From NCBI GenBank assembly GCA_016177845.1, contig JACOUO010000011.1:254326-318325 (forward strand): a stretch of DNA of 64,000 bases, read 5' to 3'. The position numbers were made by a program, and so were the translations under genes. The notes under the pieces were generated by a model. That model had not been told where the DNA came from and ran no database searches. It saw only the letters and a program-made list of their open reading frames with translations. This document shows, piece by piece, positions 1 to 8,956 of the stretch; position 1 is the first letter of the stretch, and the number at the start of each line of letters is the position of its first letter. This DNA is from Deltaproteobacteria bacterium. GTDB lineage: Bacteria; Desulfobacterota; GWC2-55-46.

Positions 1-765
1 AAAATCCTCGATAACACTTACGATGGAGTTCTTATTCAAGGCGCAGATATCGCTCCACATCTCAGGAGAGCTTGATGCAATTCTTGTAAAATCCTTAAAC
101 CCTCCAGCGGAGTAGCTAAGCGCGTCAGTGCCTTTGGCCTCGATGTCTCCAATGGCATTTACAAGCGAATAGGCTATCATGTGAGGCAGATGGCTTACCG
201 CTGCTAAAATACTGTCATGGGTGGCCGCATCCATTACAACTACCTGGGAGCCTGCGGCTTCCCATACTGCTTTTACAATGTTGAGAGCTTCGGGGCCGGT
301 CTTCTCAGTAGGCGTTAAAATGCATTTCCTGTTTATGAAAAGCTCAGGGAACGCGGCCTCAGCCCCTGAATGCTCTGTACCTGCTATGGGGTGGCCCGGC
401 ACAAAATGGACGCTTGCAGGGAGCATCGGCTCTATCTGATTGATAAGCGCCTCTTTTACGCTCCCGACATCCGTTATTATACAGCCCTCTTTAAGGGAGG
501 GCAGAGCCTTTTTAATTGTTTCAGCTATTTTAAGTACAGGGGTGGCTACCACTACGAGGTCAGCATCCTTTACGCCTTCGCTGACATCCTGCGTAAAGGA
601 ATCGACAACGCCGAGCCTTTTGGCAGTCTGAAGGTTCTCAAGCCCTCTGCCGATGCCGGCAACACTCTCCACCATGCCCTTTTGCTTGAGCACAAGGGAG
701 AGGGACCCGCCTATGAGACCAACTCCGATAATCGCTATTTTTTTAAAATGAACGGTTTTCGCCAT
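1..765 (-). CDS. tyrA: Prephenate dehydrogenase, C-terminus cut by window edge
   Basis: Oxidises prephenate to 4-hydroxyphenylpyruvate with NAD(P), the tyrosine branch after chorismate. The 255 visible residues begin MAKTVHFKKIAIIGVGLIGG, a Rossmann GxGxxGG nucleotide-binding turn near residues 13-19, and contain the TyrA-type motif GHPIAGTEHSG in the middle. The frame stays open to base 1, so the C-terminus lies outside the window. The ATG at 765 has no clear Shine-Dalgarno sequence, but the dinucleotide fold begins directly after it. It is the last visible gene of the right-to-left pheA-hisC-aroF-tyrA group, with about 110 bp and a hairpin between it and aroF. Family assignment is secure; cofactor preference cannot be read. 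Confidence 0.93.
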   Translation of the reverse strand, partial: MAKTVHFKKIAIIGVGLIGGSLSLVLKQKGMVESVAGIGRGLENLQTAKRLGVVDSFTQDVSEGVKDADLVVVATPVLKIAETIKKALPSLKEGCIITDVGSVKEALINQIEPMLPASVHFVPGHPIAGTEHSGAEAAFPELFINRKCILTPTEKTGPEALNIVKAVWEAAGSQVVVMDAATHDSILAAVSHLPHMIAYSLVNAIGDIEAKGTDALSYSAGGFKDFTRIASSSPEMWSDICALNKNSIVSVIEDF

Positions 766-831
766 AAAGGGTTTTTTTAAAAAAAAGACAAGACACCTCA
801 AAGAATTTACCGAAAGAAGAAAAGAAATTCC

Positions 832-860
832 TTCGGGCTGCCTGCATAAAGCAGCCCGAA
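832..860 (-). terminator. Hairpin between aroF and tyrA, possible weak terminator or attenuator
   Basis: A perfect 10-bp inverted repeat (832-841 with 851-860, arm TTCGGGCTGC) encloses a 9-nt loop. On the minus strand it is followed by a pyrimidine-rich run (GAATTTCTTTTCTTC) rather than a clean U-tract. It lies just after the aroF stop and could partly terminate transcription before tyrA or stabilise the aroF end of the message. Confidence 0.5.
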
Positions 861-877
861 TAAGAGGGCAGGATAAA

Positions 878-1891
878 TTAGAATTCCCTGCCTACAGCTA
901 ACGCCACTTTCTTCACTTCTTCCATGAGGCGGGCGAATTTGCTGGGCTTTAATGACTGAGCCCCGTCGCAGAGCGCGTTCTCAGGGTCTGGATGGACCTC
1001 TATCATAAGTCCGTCCGCGCCTACGGCTACGGCTGCCTTTGCAAGGGGCGCAACAAGGTTCCACCTTCCGACAGCGTGGCTGGGGTCAACAAAAATAGGC
1101 AGATGTGTTTCTTCCTTAAGAACAGGTACCGCGCTTAAGTCAAGCGTGTTGCGTGTTGCGGTCTCGTATGTCCTGATGCCGCGTTCGCAAAGTATTATGT
1201 TGGAGTTTCCCTGCGCTGCGATGTATTCTGCTGACATGAGGAACTCTTTAAGGGTAGCCGCGAGGCCCCTTTTAAGGAGTACAGGTTTTCTTATCTTGCC
1301 GACTTCGGTAAGTAGCCTGAAGTTTTGCATATTGCGGGCGCCAATCTGCACTATGTCGACATACTCGCAGAAGACCTCTGTGTCCCTCGGGTCCATAAGC
1401 TCGCTTATGATGGGCAGCCCTGTTGCCTTCTTTGCCTCGGCCAAAAGCTTAAGCCCTTCTACGCCAAGCCCCTGAAAGTCATAGGGTGAAGTACGAGGCT
1501 TGAATGCACCGCCCCTTAATATATTGGCCCCTGATGACTTTACGCTCATGGCGCAACCGATAAGTGAGTCCTTGTTCTCAACACTGCATGGGCCTGCGAT
1601 GACCTGCAGCGTAGTATCGCCTATCTTTACGCCTTCGACATCTATGATTGTGCCTTCTTTCCTGAACTCCTTGCTTACAAGCTTATAGGGTTTCAGTATC
1701 GGCATCACGCTTTCAACACCGGGCAGGGCCTCCATTGGGATTGCGGAGAGAAGAGCTTCATCGCCTATCGCGCCGATTATCGTCCTCTCCTTGCCCTTGG
1801 AGATGTGAACAGCGAGCCCCGTGCCTTTTATCTTGTCCACTACATGGTCTATTACTTCCTGAGTGGCATCTTTTTTCAGAACTATTATCAT
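878..1891 (-). CDS. aroF: 3-deoxy-7-phosphoheptulonate synthase (DAHP synthase, AroA-beta type)
   Basis: Condenses phosphoenolpyruvate and erythrose 4-phosphate, the first shikimate-pathway step. The protein (337 aa from this start) has an N-terminal ferredoxin-like regulatory domain (MIIVLKKDATQEVIDHVVDK, residues 1-70), as in Thermotoga-type enzymes where Tyr/Phe act as feedback inhibitors. The TIM barrel follows, with IAGPCSVE, GGAFKPRTSPYDFQG, KRG and FVDPSHAVG. The ATG at 1891 is chosen because GAAGGGGG lies just upstream and the family's N-terminus aligns there; the frame could extend to 1960. It lies 80 bp after hisC in the aromatic operon. Confidence 0.95.
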   Translation of the reverse strand: MIIVLKKDATQEVIDHVVDKIKGTGLAVHISKGKERTIIGAIGDEALLSAIPMEALPGVESVMPILKPYKLVSKEFRKEGTIIDVEGVKIGDTTLQVIAGPCSVENKDSLIGCAMSVKSSGANILRGGAFKPRTSPYDFQGLGVEGLKLLAEAKKATGLPIISELMDPRDTEVFCEYVDIVQIGARNMQNFRLLTEVGKIRKPVLLKRGLAATLKEFLMSAEYIAAQGNSNIILCERGIRTYETATRNTLDLSAVPVLKEETHLPIFVDPSHAVGRWNLVAPLAKAAVAVGADGLMIEVHPDPENALCDGAQSLKPSKFARLMEEVKKVALAVGREF

Positions 1892-1971
1892 AAAACCCCC
1901 TTCAGATAGGTTGTGTTTTCCTTGAGACGGCTTGACAGGACAGTACATCGGAACACCCAAAAAAGAATTTT

Positions 1972-3102
1972 TTACGCCTTGACCACTTCCGCGAATGCCT
2001 TGATGAATCTCTCATTCTCTTCCGGCAGTCCAACAGTGAGCCTTATATAATCGCCGAGGCCGTAGCTTGCCATCGGCCTTACGATGACGCCTTTTTTCAA
2101 GAGCTCGTTATATACCTTTTTACCGTCGCCGACTTTTATAAGGAAAAAATTAGTTTCAGTGGGTACATATTCAAAGCCGAGCGAGTCCAGTTCTTTGTAG
2201 AGATACTTAAGCCCTGCAATGTTATTTTCTCTTGTATTCCCCAAATGTTCACTGTCTTCCAATGCCGCCATTGCCGCTATCTGCGCGAGAGAGTTTACAT
2301 TGAACGGCTGGCGCACCCTGCTTAGATAATCTATGACCTTCGGGTGTGAGATACCATAGCCGACCCTCAGGCCCGCAAGTCCGTATATCTTGGAAAAGGT
2401 CCTTAAGACAAGGACAGGCCTGCCTGCCCTGATATAGCTTATTGCATCGGGAAAATCATTATCCTGAACAAATTCGAAATACGCCTCATCAACGCAGACG
2501 ATAACATCTTCAGGAACGCTGTCCATGAACTCCCTGAACTCAGTTGCCGAGACAGTCGTGCCGGTAGGGTTATTAGGGTTGGCAACAAAGATTATCTTTG
2601 TCTTTGGGTTGATAAGCTTGGCCATCTCCTTAAGGTCATGCCTCATTTCCTTAAGAGGCACAAGTCTTGAAACGCCCCCTACTACCTTTACCGCAATCGG
2701 ATAGACTGCAAATGACGGGTCAGCCATGATGGCCTCGTCGCCGGGCTTTAAAAACGCCCTTATGAGAAGCTCTATTATTTCATTTGAGCCGTTGCCGAAG
2801 ATAAGCATATCCTGGGAAACGCCAAGCATATTTGAGAGCTTTTCCTTCAGGTAAAAGCAGGAACCGTCAGGATACCTGTGGAGGTTTGCGAGGCTTTTAG
2901 CAACAGCCGCCACTGCCTTTTTTGAAGGCCCAAGAGGGTTTTCATTTGAGGCAAGTTTAATAGAGCCTGTTATTCCGAGTTCCCTTTCAAGCTCTTCTAT
3001 GGGTTTGCCCGGAGGGTATGGAACAAGTGATTCGATATTTTCTGAAACCTGAATTTTCAAGTCTTTTCCCATGGTAATCATAGTCCCGCCTGTAAGTGTC
3101 AT
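1972..3102 (-). CDS. hisC: Histidinol-phosphate / aromatic aminotransferase, class I/II PLP fold
   Basis: A PLP-dependent aminotransferase of the HisC family (376 aa). The sequence shows VPYPPGKPIEELERELG, ASNENPLGPS, NPNNPTGT, DEAYFEF and RTFSKIYGLAGLRVGYG, where SKIYG carries the PLP lysine. HisC normally makes histidinol phosphate, but here it sits between pheA and aroF, so the main role may be transamination of phenylpyruvate and hydroxyphenylpyruvate (or prephenate); this is inferred from context. Three in-frame ATGs (3102, 3081, 3072) compete and none has a strong ribosome binding site. The 3072 start aligns best with the usual HisC N-terminus. The pheA stop is only 3 nt upstream of the 3102 start, implying coupling. 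Confidence 0.88.
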   Translation of the reverse strand: MTLTGGTMITMGKDLKIQVSENIESLVPYPPGKPIEELERELGITGSIKLASNENPLGPSKKAVAAVAKSLANLHRYPDGSCFYLKEKLSNMLGVSQDMLIFGNGSNEIIELLIRAFLKPGDEAIMADPSFAVYPIAVKVVGGVSRLVPLKEMRHDLKEMAKLINPKTKIIFVANPNNPTGTTVSATEFREFMDSVPEDVIVCVDEAYFEFVQDNDFPDAISYIRAGRPVLVLRTFSKIYGLAGLRVGYGISHPKVIDYLSRVRQPFNVNSLAQIAAMAALEDSEHLGNTRENNIAGLKYLYKELDSLGFEYVPTETNFFLIKVGDGKKVYNELLKKGVIVRPMASYGLGDYIRLTVGLPEENERFIKAFAEVVKA

Positions 3103-3105
3103 AAA

Positions 3106-4194
3106 TCAGCTTTGTATTGATTTCGGATAAGAGCCAAGGACCTTGAGGAAAGAGCAAGAATGGTCAAGCTCTGCGATGGCCTCTTTTACTTTTTCATCCG
3201 ATATATGGCCGTCAAGGTCAACATAGAATACATATTCCCATGCCTTTGTCTTAAGCGGCCTTGATTCAATCTTGGTAAGGTTAATGTCCCTTGAGGCAAA
3301 AGGCTTAAGCATCGAGTAAAGCGCGCCCGGCGCGTCTTTAATGGCAAAGACAAGTGAGGTCTTGTCAGAGCCGGTCTTCTTTGGCACCCCGTTCTTGCTT
3401 ATAATCAAAAATCTCGTAAAGTTGTTAGCGTTGTCCTGTATGTTCTGCTCGACTATTCTTAGATCGTAGAGGTTTGCCGCGGCAGGGCTTGATATTGCGG
3501 CAATCGCGGTATCTTCGGCAGCCATCTGCGCTGCCATCGCAGTTGATGAGACATCAAATACAAGGGCATTGGGCAGATTGTTTTTAATCCAGTTCCTGCT
3601 CTGCGCCAGCGGGTTCGGGTGCGAACATACCTTTACGATATCGGATATCTTTCCTGTCTTATTCAAGAGCGCAAGGGATATTTCAAGCATCACCTCTGCG
3701 CTTATTTTCAATTGTGAGCTAACGAACATATCAAGGGTATGGCTTACAACACCCTCTGTAGTGTTCTCGATAGGCACCACTCCAAAATCAGCTCTGCCCT
3801 TCTCCACATCGTCAAAGACATCAGCTATGTCTTTCTTTGGGACGAAGTCGCCGGAGAGCCCGAAGTGCTGTATGCAGGCCTGATGGGTAAATGTTGCGGC
3901 AGGCCCTAAAAATGCAATTTTTAACGGCTTTTCAAGCGATAAGGATGCGCTCATAATCTCCCTGAATACATTTTTCAGGGCATTATTAGGGAACGGGCCA
4001 TTGTTGTTCTCTGTGAGCCTTTTAAATATCTCACGCTCCCTGTCAGGCACATAGAATTCCTTCTGCTCTTTTGATTTGACATGGCCGACCTCAATGACAA
4101 GCTCGGCCCTCCTGTTAAGGAGACCAAGTATCTCAAGGTCAAGGGCGTCAATCTGCTTTCTCAGGTCTTCCAATGTAAGATTCATCTTTTTCAT
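3106..4194 (-). CDS. pheA: Bifunctional chorismate mutase / prephenate dehydratase
   Basis: Converts chorismate to prephenate and then to phenylpyruvate. Domains in order: AroQ-type chorismate mutase (residues ~5-85: LEDLRKQIDALDLEILGLLNRR), prephenate dehydratase (from KIAFLGPAATFTHQA, with the TTEGVV and SSTAMAA segments), and a C-terminal ACT domain with the phenylalanine-sensing motif ESRP, so feedback inhibition by Phe is expected. The ATG at 4194 is preferred; the frame extends to a TTG at 4221 and another ATG follows at 4185. AGGGGG lies rather far (15 nt) from the chosen start. First gene of the aromatic group, with its own promoter upstream. Confidence 0.93.
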   Translation of the reverse strand: MKKMNLTLEDLRKQIDALDLEILGLLNRRAELVIEVGHVKSKEQKEFYVPDREREIFKRLTENNNGPFPNNALKNVFREIMSASLSLEKPLKIAFLGPAATFTHQACIQHFGLSGDFVPKKDIADVFDDVEKGRADFGVVPIENTTEGVVSHTLDMFVSSQLKISAEVMLEISLALLNKTGKISDIVKVCSHPNPLAQSRNWIKNNLPNALVFDVSSTAMAAQMAAEDTAIAAISSPAAANLYDLRIVEQNIQDNANNFTRFLIISKNGVPKKTGSDKTSLVFAIKDAPGALYSMLKPFASRDINLTKIESRPLKTKAWEYVFYVDLDGHISDEKVKEAIAELDHSCSFLKVLGSYPKSIQS

Positions 4195-4260
4195 ATTGTT
4201 TAAAAAATGCCCCCTGCGCAAACGGGAGGGCTGTAGAAATCCCTTTAATATTAAAGCGAT

Positions 4261-4289
4261 AGATTATGTTATTCCATATTAAAAATCAA
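4261..4289 (-). promoter_or_regulatory. Sigma-70-like promoter of the pheA operon
   Basis: On the minus strand TTGATT (4289-4284) is separated by 17 bp from TAATCT (4266-4261), placing the start of transcription near 4255, about 60 nt before pheA. The short leader contains a 14-bp palindrome (CTTTAATATTAAAG). No leader-peptide run of Phe or Tyr codons was seen. Confidence 0.5.
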
Positions 4290-4325
4290 TATATATTTGC
4301 CATTTCGGAAACTTCGGGCAGGTCG

Positions 4326-5294
4326 TCAGTACCGCTTGGGCTCGGAGAATACCCCCATGTTGCGGAATTTGTTATACCTTAGCTCCACAAGGTCTTCCCT
4401 TGTATGGACATTGAGTTCCTTAAGCTGGGATATCAGGACTGTCTTAAGGCTTTTATAGGCTGTCTGAGGGTCCCTGTGCGCCCCTCCTACGGGCTCTTTG
4501 ACTATCTTATCTATTACTCCGAGCTTTAAAAGCTCAGCCGCGTCTATCTTTAATGCCTTTGCCGCAAGGTCTGCCTTGCTGCCGTCCTTCCAGAGTATCG
4601 CAGCGCATCCTTCGGGAGAGATTACCGAATATGTGGAAAACTCAAGCATAAGCACCCTGTCAGCAACTCCTATTGCAAGGGCTCCTCCGCTGCCGCCCTC
4701 TCCGATGACTGTAGTAATGATGGGCACCTTAAGAGACGACATGACCATAAGATTAGTGGCAATAGCCTCAGACTGCCCCCTTTCCTCAGCCCCGATTCCG
4801 GGATAAGCGCCGGGTGTGTCGATGAATGTGAAGACAGGCCTGTTGAACCTCTCGGCAAGCCTCATGAGGCGAAGCGCCTTCCTGTAGCCTTCAGGGTGGG
4901 GCATTCCGAAGTTCCTGTATACCTTCTCTTTGGTGTTCCTGCCCTTTTGCTGGCCCATTACGACTACGGGCTGGCCGTCAAGCCTTGCAACGCCGCCGAC
5001 TATGGCAGGGTCGTCCTTAAAGCACCTGTCGCCGTGCAGTTCGATGAAGTCCTCAAACATGTTCTGTATGTAGTCCATCGTGTACGGCCTGTCCGGGTGC
5101 CTTGCGACCTGCGTTACCTGTGAAGGCGTAAGCTTAGCGTAGACTTCCTTAAGAAGGTTTTTTGCCTTTTTCTCAAGCTTTGCTATCTCATCCGCAGTGC
5201 GGCTTCCGCCCTCTGTCTGGTAAGACCGCAGCTCCTCTATCTTCTTCTCTATTTCCTCTACAGGTTTTTCGAACTCAAGCCAATGCCTGTACAT
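4326..5294 (-). CDS. accA: Acetyl-CoA carboxylase carboxyltransferase subunit alpha
   Basis: Alpha subunit of the carboxyltransferase half of acetyl-CoA carboxylase; with AccD it moves the carboxyl group from biotin to acetyl-CoA, making malonyl-CoA for fatty acids. At 322 aa it has the usual AccA length. The N-terminal helices ([20 protein letters not shown]) and the crotonase-type core with [18 protein letters not shown] and [15 protein letters not shown] are present. The ATG follows GTGAGGAGA at good spacing. It sits 53 bp after dnaE on the same strand, a pairing also seen in E. coli, and is probably cotranscribed with it. Confidence 0.96.
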   Translation of the reverse strand: MYRHWLEFEKPVEEIEKKIEELRSYQTEGGSRTADEIAKLEKKAKNLLKEVYAKLTPSQVTQVARHPDRPYTMDYIQNMFEDFIELHGDRCFKDDPAIVGGVARLDGQPVVVMGQQKGRNTKEKVYRNFGMPHPEGYRKALRLMRLAERFNRPVFTFIDTPGAYPGIGAEERGQSEAIATNLMVMSSLKVPIITTVIGEGGSGGALAIGVADRVLMLEFSTYSVISPEGCAAILWKDGSKADLAAKALKIDAAELLKLGVIDKIVKEPVGGAHRDPQTAYKSLKTVLISQLKELNVHTREDLVELRYNKFRNMGVFSEPKRY

Positions 5295-5347
5295 TTATTG
5301 GTTCTCCTCACAATTTAGATAAAAAAATAAAAATAATATGGCTGTAA

Positions 5348-8300
5348 TTAAACGGCCTTTACTTCAGCGTCCTTTAAAACTTCCTTTATCCTGTCAAAAG
5401 TCTCAGGGCAAGGGCTTACCTTAAGCTCTTCGCTTACGCTTAGAACATATTCCCTGCCGTCCTTTGTAACGAGCTTCAGGAATACTGGAGAAGTGCCCTT
5501 CTGTTCCTCAAACACCTTTTTAAGCTCAAGCAGTTTGTCCGAATCAAGCCCGTCGGTTGATGCGGTTATATGAGTTTTTCTGATCTTTACCTTTTTATCA
5601 ACGCTCCTGGCATCATCTATCGTAGTGATGTCGTTGGCGGTTATCTTTACTTCATCTTCATCCTTGCTGAGCTTTCCTGAGATGATTATGGGCTGCTCAT
5701 CAGTGATGATGTCCTTTGCCTTTTTATACAGGTCAGCGAATATGACCGCCTCAACCGAGCCCACCATGTCCTCGATGCGGATAAAGGCCATGCGATCGCC
5801 TTTTTTTGTGCTTATTTCCTTAAGCTCGGTAAGTATCCCGCCAACAGTGACTTCATCCCCGTCATTCATCTCTTTAAGGGATTCTATTGTGCCTGATGTG
5901 AGCTGGTCAAGCTGCTTTCTGTAGCCTGCTATAGGGTGCGATGAGAAATAGAAACCAAGGGTCTCCTTCTCAAACATGGAAAGTTCCTTGTCAGGCCATT
6001 CGGGAACATTTGCGGCCTGCGCGAACTGCCTTGGCTGGGGCGCTGCCCCGCCCCCAAGCACATCAAAGAGAGAGGATTGTCCCATGTTCCTGTCCCTTTG
6101 AACGCTTGCGGCAAACTCCATCGCGCTGTCAAGGGTAGAGAACATCTGCGCCCTTGTAACCTTTGTGAAATCAAGCGCCCCGCATTTTACAAGGCTTTCA
6201 ATTACCTTTTTATTTACCTTGCGGGTATCAACCCTGCTCAGAAAATCAACAAGGGAGGTGAACGGCCCGCCCTCGGTCCTTAGGGATATTATCTCATCTA
6301 TCGCGGCTGAGCCGACATTTTTTATCGCGCCGAGCCCGAACCTTATCTTATTGCCTGAGACGGAGAACTCCTTGCCGCTCTCGTTTATGTCAGGAGGCTC
6401 GGCAACGATGCCCATGTCCCTGCATTCGTTTATGTACTTTACAACCTGGTCTGTATTGCCCATGTCAGAGCTCATGAGAGCTGCCATGAACTCAGCCGTG
6501 TAATGGGCTTTTAAATAGGCTGTCTGATAGGCTATCAAGGCGTAGGCCGCGCTGTGGCTCTTGTTGAATCCGTAGCCCGCGAACTTTGCCATGAGGTCAA
6601 AAATCTTTTCAGCCTTCTGCTGGTTAATATTGTTCTTTTTGGAGCCCTCAAGGAACTTGGTGCGCTGGATGACCATCTCCTCAGGCAATTTCTTACCCAT
6701 TGCCTTCCTGAGCACATCAGCGTCTCCCGGAGTATATCCCGCAAGCACCTTGGCAATCTCCATGACCTGTTCCTGATAGACCATGACGCCGTAGGTGTTC
6801 TCTAATATCTCCTTTAACTGGGGGACCTCATAGACTATCTTTGTCCTCTTGTGCTTCCTGTTTATGAAGTCATCGACCATGCCGCTTTGCAAAGGGCCCG
6901 GCCTGTAGAGGGCCACAGCTGCTATCATGTCCTCGAATGTCTCAGGCTTTAGTTTCCGAAGAAGCTCTTTTATGCCTGAGCTTTCAAGCTGGAATATGCC
7001 GTTGCTGTCACCTGTCGCGACAAGGTTATAAGTGGGGGCGTCCTCAAGAGGCAGGTTATCGATGTCAATATCCTCTCCCCTGTTGAGCTTGACGAACTTT
7101 ATCGTCTTATCAATGACGGTAAGCGTCTTAAGGCCCAGAAAGTCGAACTTGACCAGCCCTATCTTTTCAACATCTTTCATCTGGAACTGGGTCGTAACAG
7201 AGTCTTCCTTCTGGCTCTTGTATAACGGGAGATACTCAACAAGTGGCTTTTGGGAGATGACCACACCGGCGGCATGGGTCGAAGCGTGCCTCGGAAGCCC
7301 TTCAAGGGCTATCGCGGCCTCCATGAGCTCCTTTACCTTAAAGTCTTTCTCAATAAGCTCTTTTAGCTTGGGCTCCTGCTCGATCGCGTCTTTTATAGTG
7401 ATATTAAGGGTATTGGGGACAAGCTTGGCAATCCTGTCCACATCGCCGTAAGGCATGTCAAGCGCCCTTCCCACATCCCTTATGCACGCCTTTGCCTTCA
7501 TCTGCCCAAAGGTTATTATCTGAGTGACCTTGTCTGCCCCGTACTTATCGTTTACATACTTTATGACCTCATCCCTCTTTTCGAAGCAGAAGTCGATGTC
7601 GATATCAGGCAGGCTGATACGGTCAGGGTTAAGGAATCTTTCAAAAAGAAGGTTGTATCTTATAGGGTCGAGGTTTGTAATGCCGAGGGAATACGCTACA
7701 AGGCTGCCTGCGGCAGAGCCCCTGCCCGGCCCTACCGGGATGCCCATATCCCTTGCGTGCTTGATGAAATCCGTGACAATAAGGAAGTATCCTGGGAATC
7801 CCATCCCCTTGATTACCTTAAGCTCTTTTTCAAGCCTTTCGTAGTACTGCCATTTCACGGAGTCTACATCCACGCCGCTGTCTGCCATCTTTTTAAGTCT
7901 GCTCTCAAGCCCTTGCCTTGCCTTGGTATCGATTACGGTATCAAGGGTCTCTCCTGAAGAAAGAGGGTATTCAGGCAGGTAATTCTCCCCGAACTTCATC
8001 TCAAAGTTGCACCGCTCGGCTATCGCAATAGTATTTGAGATTGCCTCAGGCGTGTCTTTGAAGGCCTCTGTCATCTCCTCAGGGGATTTGACATAGAACT
8101 CATCCGTTGAGAACCGCATGCGGTTGGGTGTATTTACGGTGTTGCCCGTCTGGATGCAAAGGAGTATGTCATGCACCTTTGCGTCCTCTTTTTTAAGATA
8201 ATGGCAGTCGTTTGTGGCAACAAGCGGGATACCCAGCTTTTTGCCTATATCGATAAGCCCCTTATTTACCTTTTCCTGCTCTTCCAGCCCGTTATGCTGG

Positions 8301-8833
8301 AGTTCAAGATAAAAACGATTATTTGAAAAAATCTCTTTGTATTCGGAGGCAAGCCTTATGGCATTATCCATTTGCCCCATGCTAAGCGCATAGGCGACCT
8401 CTCCGTGAAGGCAGGCGCTAAGCGCGATAAGCCCTTCATTCAGCTCCCTTAAAAGCTCTTTATCAACCCTCGGCCTGTAGTAAAAGCCCTCAAGATATGC
8501 CTTAGTGAGCAGTTTACAGAGGTTCTGGTAGCCTTTGGCGTTCTTCACCAGAAGCACCAGATGGAATGCGGCATCTCCCCTTGAAAGATTGGTCTTGTCA
8601 GTGCGGCTTCCGGGGGCTACATACACCTCGCAGCCGATGATGGGCTTAATGCCCTTTGCCATGGCCTTCTGGTAGAACTCGACCGCGCCAAAGAGATTTC
8701 CGTGGTCCGTGACAGCCACAGCCGGCATCCTGTATTCCTTGGCAAGCGCAATCAGGGCCTCAGGCCTTATTGCCCCGTCAAGGAGACTGTACTGGGTATG
8801 AAGGTGGAGATGGACGAAGTTAGAATGATGCAT
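5348..8833 (-). CDS. dnaE: DNA polymerase III subunit alpha
   Basis: Replicative DNA polymerase catalytic subunit (1161 aa, normal for DnaE1). The N-terminal PHP domain (residues ~5-210) has HLHLHTQYSLLDGA and VTDHGN metal-ligand motifs. The C-family polymerase core contains GPGRGSAAGSLVAY and the catalytic PDIDIDF; a helix-hairpin-helix region and an OB-fold (VTVGGILTELKEISTKKGDR) lie toward the C-terminus. The retained PHP ligands may mean residual proofreading or a structural role. The ATG at 8833 lacks a Shine-Dalgarno sequence. A weak TTGCTA-16-TATGTT pair lies just upstream. dnaE leads into accA. Confidence 0.97.
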   Translation of the reverse strand: MHHSNFVHLHLHTQYSLLDGAIRPEALIALAKEYRMPAVAVTDHGNLFGAVEFYQKAMAKGIKPIIGCEVYVAPGSRTDKTNLSRGDAAFHLVLLVKNAKGYQNLCKLLTKAYLEGFYYRPRVDKELLRELNEGLIALSACLHGEVAYALSMGQMDNAIRLASEYKEIFSNNRFYLELQHNGLEEQEKVNKGLIDIGKKLGIPLVATNDCHYLKKEDAKVHDILLCIQTGNTVNTPNRMRFSTDEFYVKSPEEMTEAFKDTPEAISNTIAIAERCNFEMKFGENYLPEYPLSSGETLDTVIDTKARQGLESRLKKMADSGVDVDSVKWQYYERLEKELKVIKGMGFPGYFLIVTDFIKHARDMGIPVGPGRGSAAGSLVAYSLGITNLDPIRYNLLFERFLNPDRISLPDIDIDFCFEKRDEVIKYVNDKYGADKVTQIITFGQMKAKACIRDVGRALDMPYGDVDRIAKLVPNTLNITIKDAIEQEPKLKELIEKDFKVKELMEAAIALEGLPRHASTHAAGVVISQKPLVEYLPLYKSQKEDSVTTQFQMKDVEKIGLVKFDFLGLKTLTVIDKTIKFVKLNRGEDIDIDNLPLEDAPTYNLVATGDSNGIFQLESSGIKELLRKLKPETFEDMIAAVALYRPGPLQSGMVDDFINRKHKRTKIVYEVPQLKEILENTYGVMVYQEQVMEIAKVLAGYTPGDADVLRKAMGKKLPEEMVIQRTKFLEGSKKNNINQQKAEKIFDLMAKFAGYGFNKSHSAAYALIAYQTAYLKAHYTAEFMAALMSSDMGNTDQVVKYINECRDMGIVAEPPDINESGKEFSVSGNKIRFGLGAIKNVGSAAIDEIISLRTEGGPFTSLVDFLSRVDTRKVNKKVIESLVKCGALDFTKVTRAQMFSTLDSAMEFAASVQRDRNMGQSSLFDVLGGGAAPQPRQFAQAANVPEWPDKELSMFEKETLGFYFSSHPIAGYRKQLDQLTSGTIESLKEMNDGDEVTVGGILTELKEISTKKGDRMAFIRIEDMVGSVEAVIFADLYKKAKDIITDEQPIIISGKLSKDEDEVKITANDITTIDDARSVDKKVKIRKTHITASTDGLDSDKLLELKKVFEEQKGTSPVFLKLVTKDGREYVLSVSEELKVSPCPETFDRIKEVLKDAEVKAV

Positions 8834-8894
8834 AAGTATCGAAAGAGTAACATAAACCGAGAGTTTTTGGTAGCAAAGTTTTAATCCATGATTT

Positions 8895-8930
8895 AGTAAA
8901 AAAGGGCAGCCCCGGAAGGGGCTGCCCTTG
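8895..8930 (-). terminator. Rho-independent terminator of the iron gene cluster
   Basis: A perfect 12-bp stem (AAGGGCAGCCCC, 8902-8913 with 8918-8929) has a 4-nt loop and on the minus strand runs directly into a U-tract (TTTTTTACT). It lies just after the DtxR-family gene and before dnaE, so it separates the two transcription units. Confidence 0.88.
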
Positions 8931-8956
8931 GTAAAAAACTGCTATTTGGTTATATT

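Noticed and set aside
370-780. 136-codon plus-strand frame
   Set aside because: It is antisense to tyrA, whose protein shows clear dehydrogenase motifs; no family features in the plus-strand frame.
6535-6756. Several 60-140-codon frames antisense or out of phase within dnaE, ffh, carB and others
   Set aside because: All lie inside long genes with full domain content; their translations are typical shadows of codon bias.
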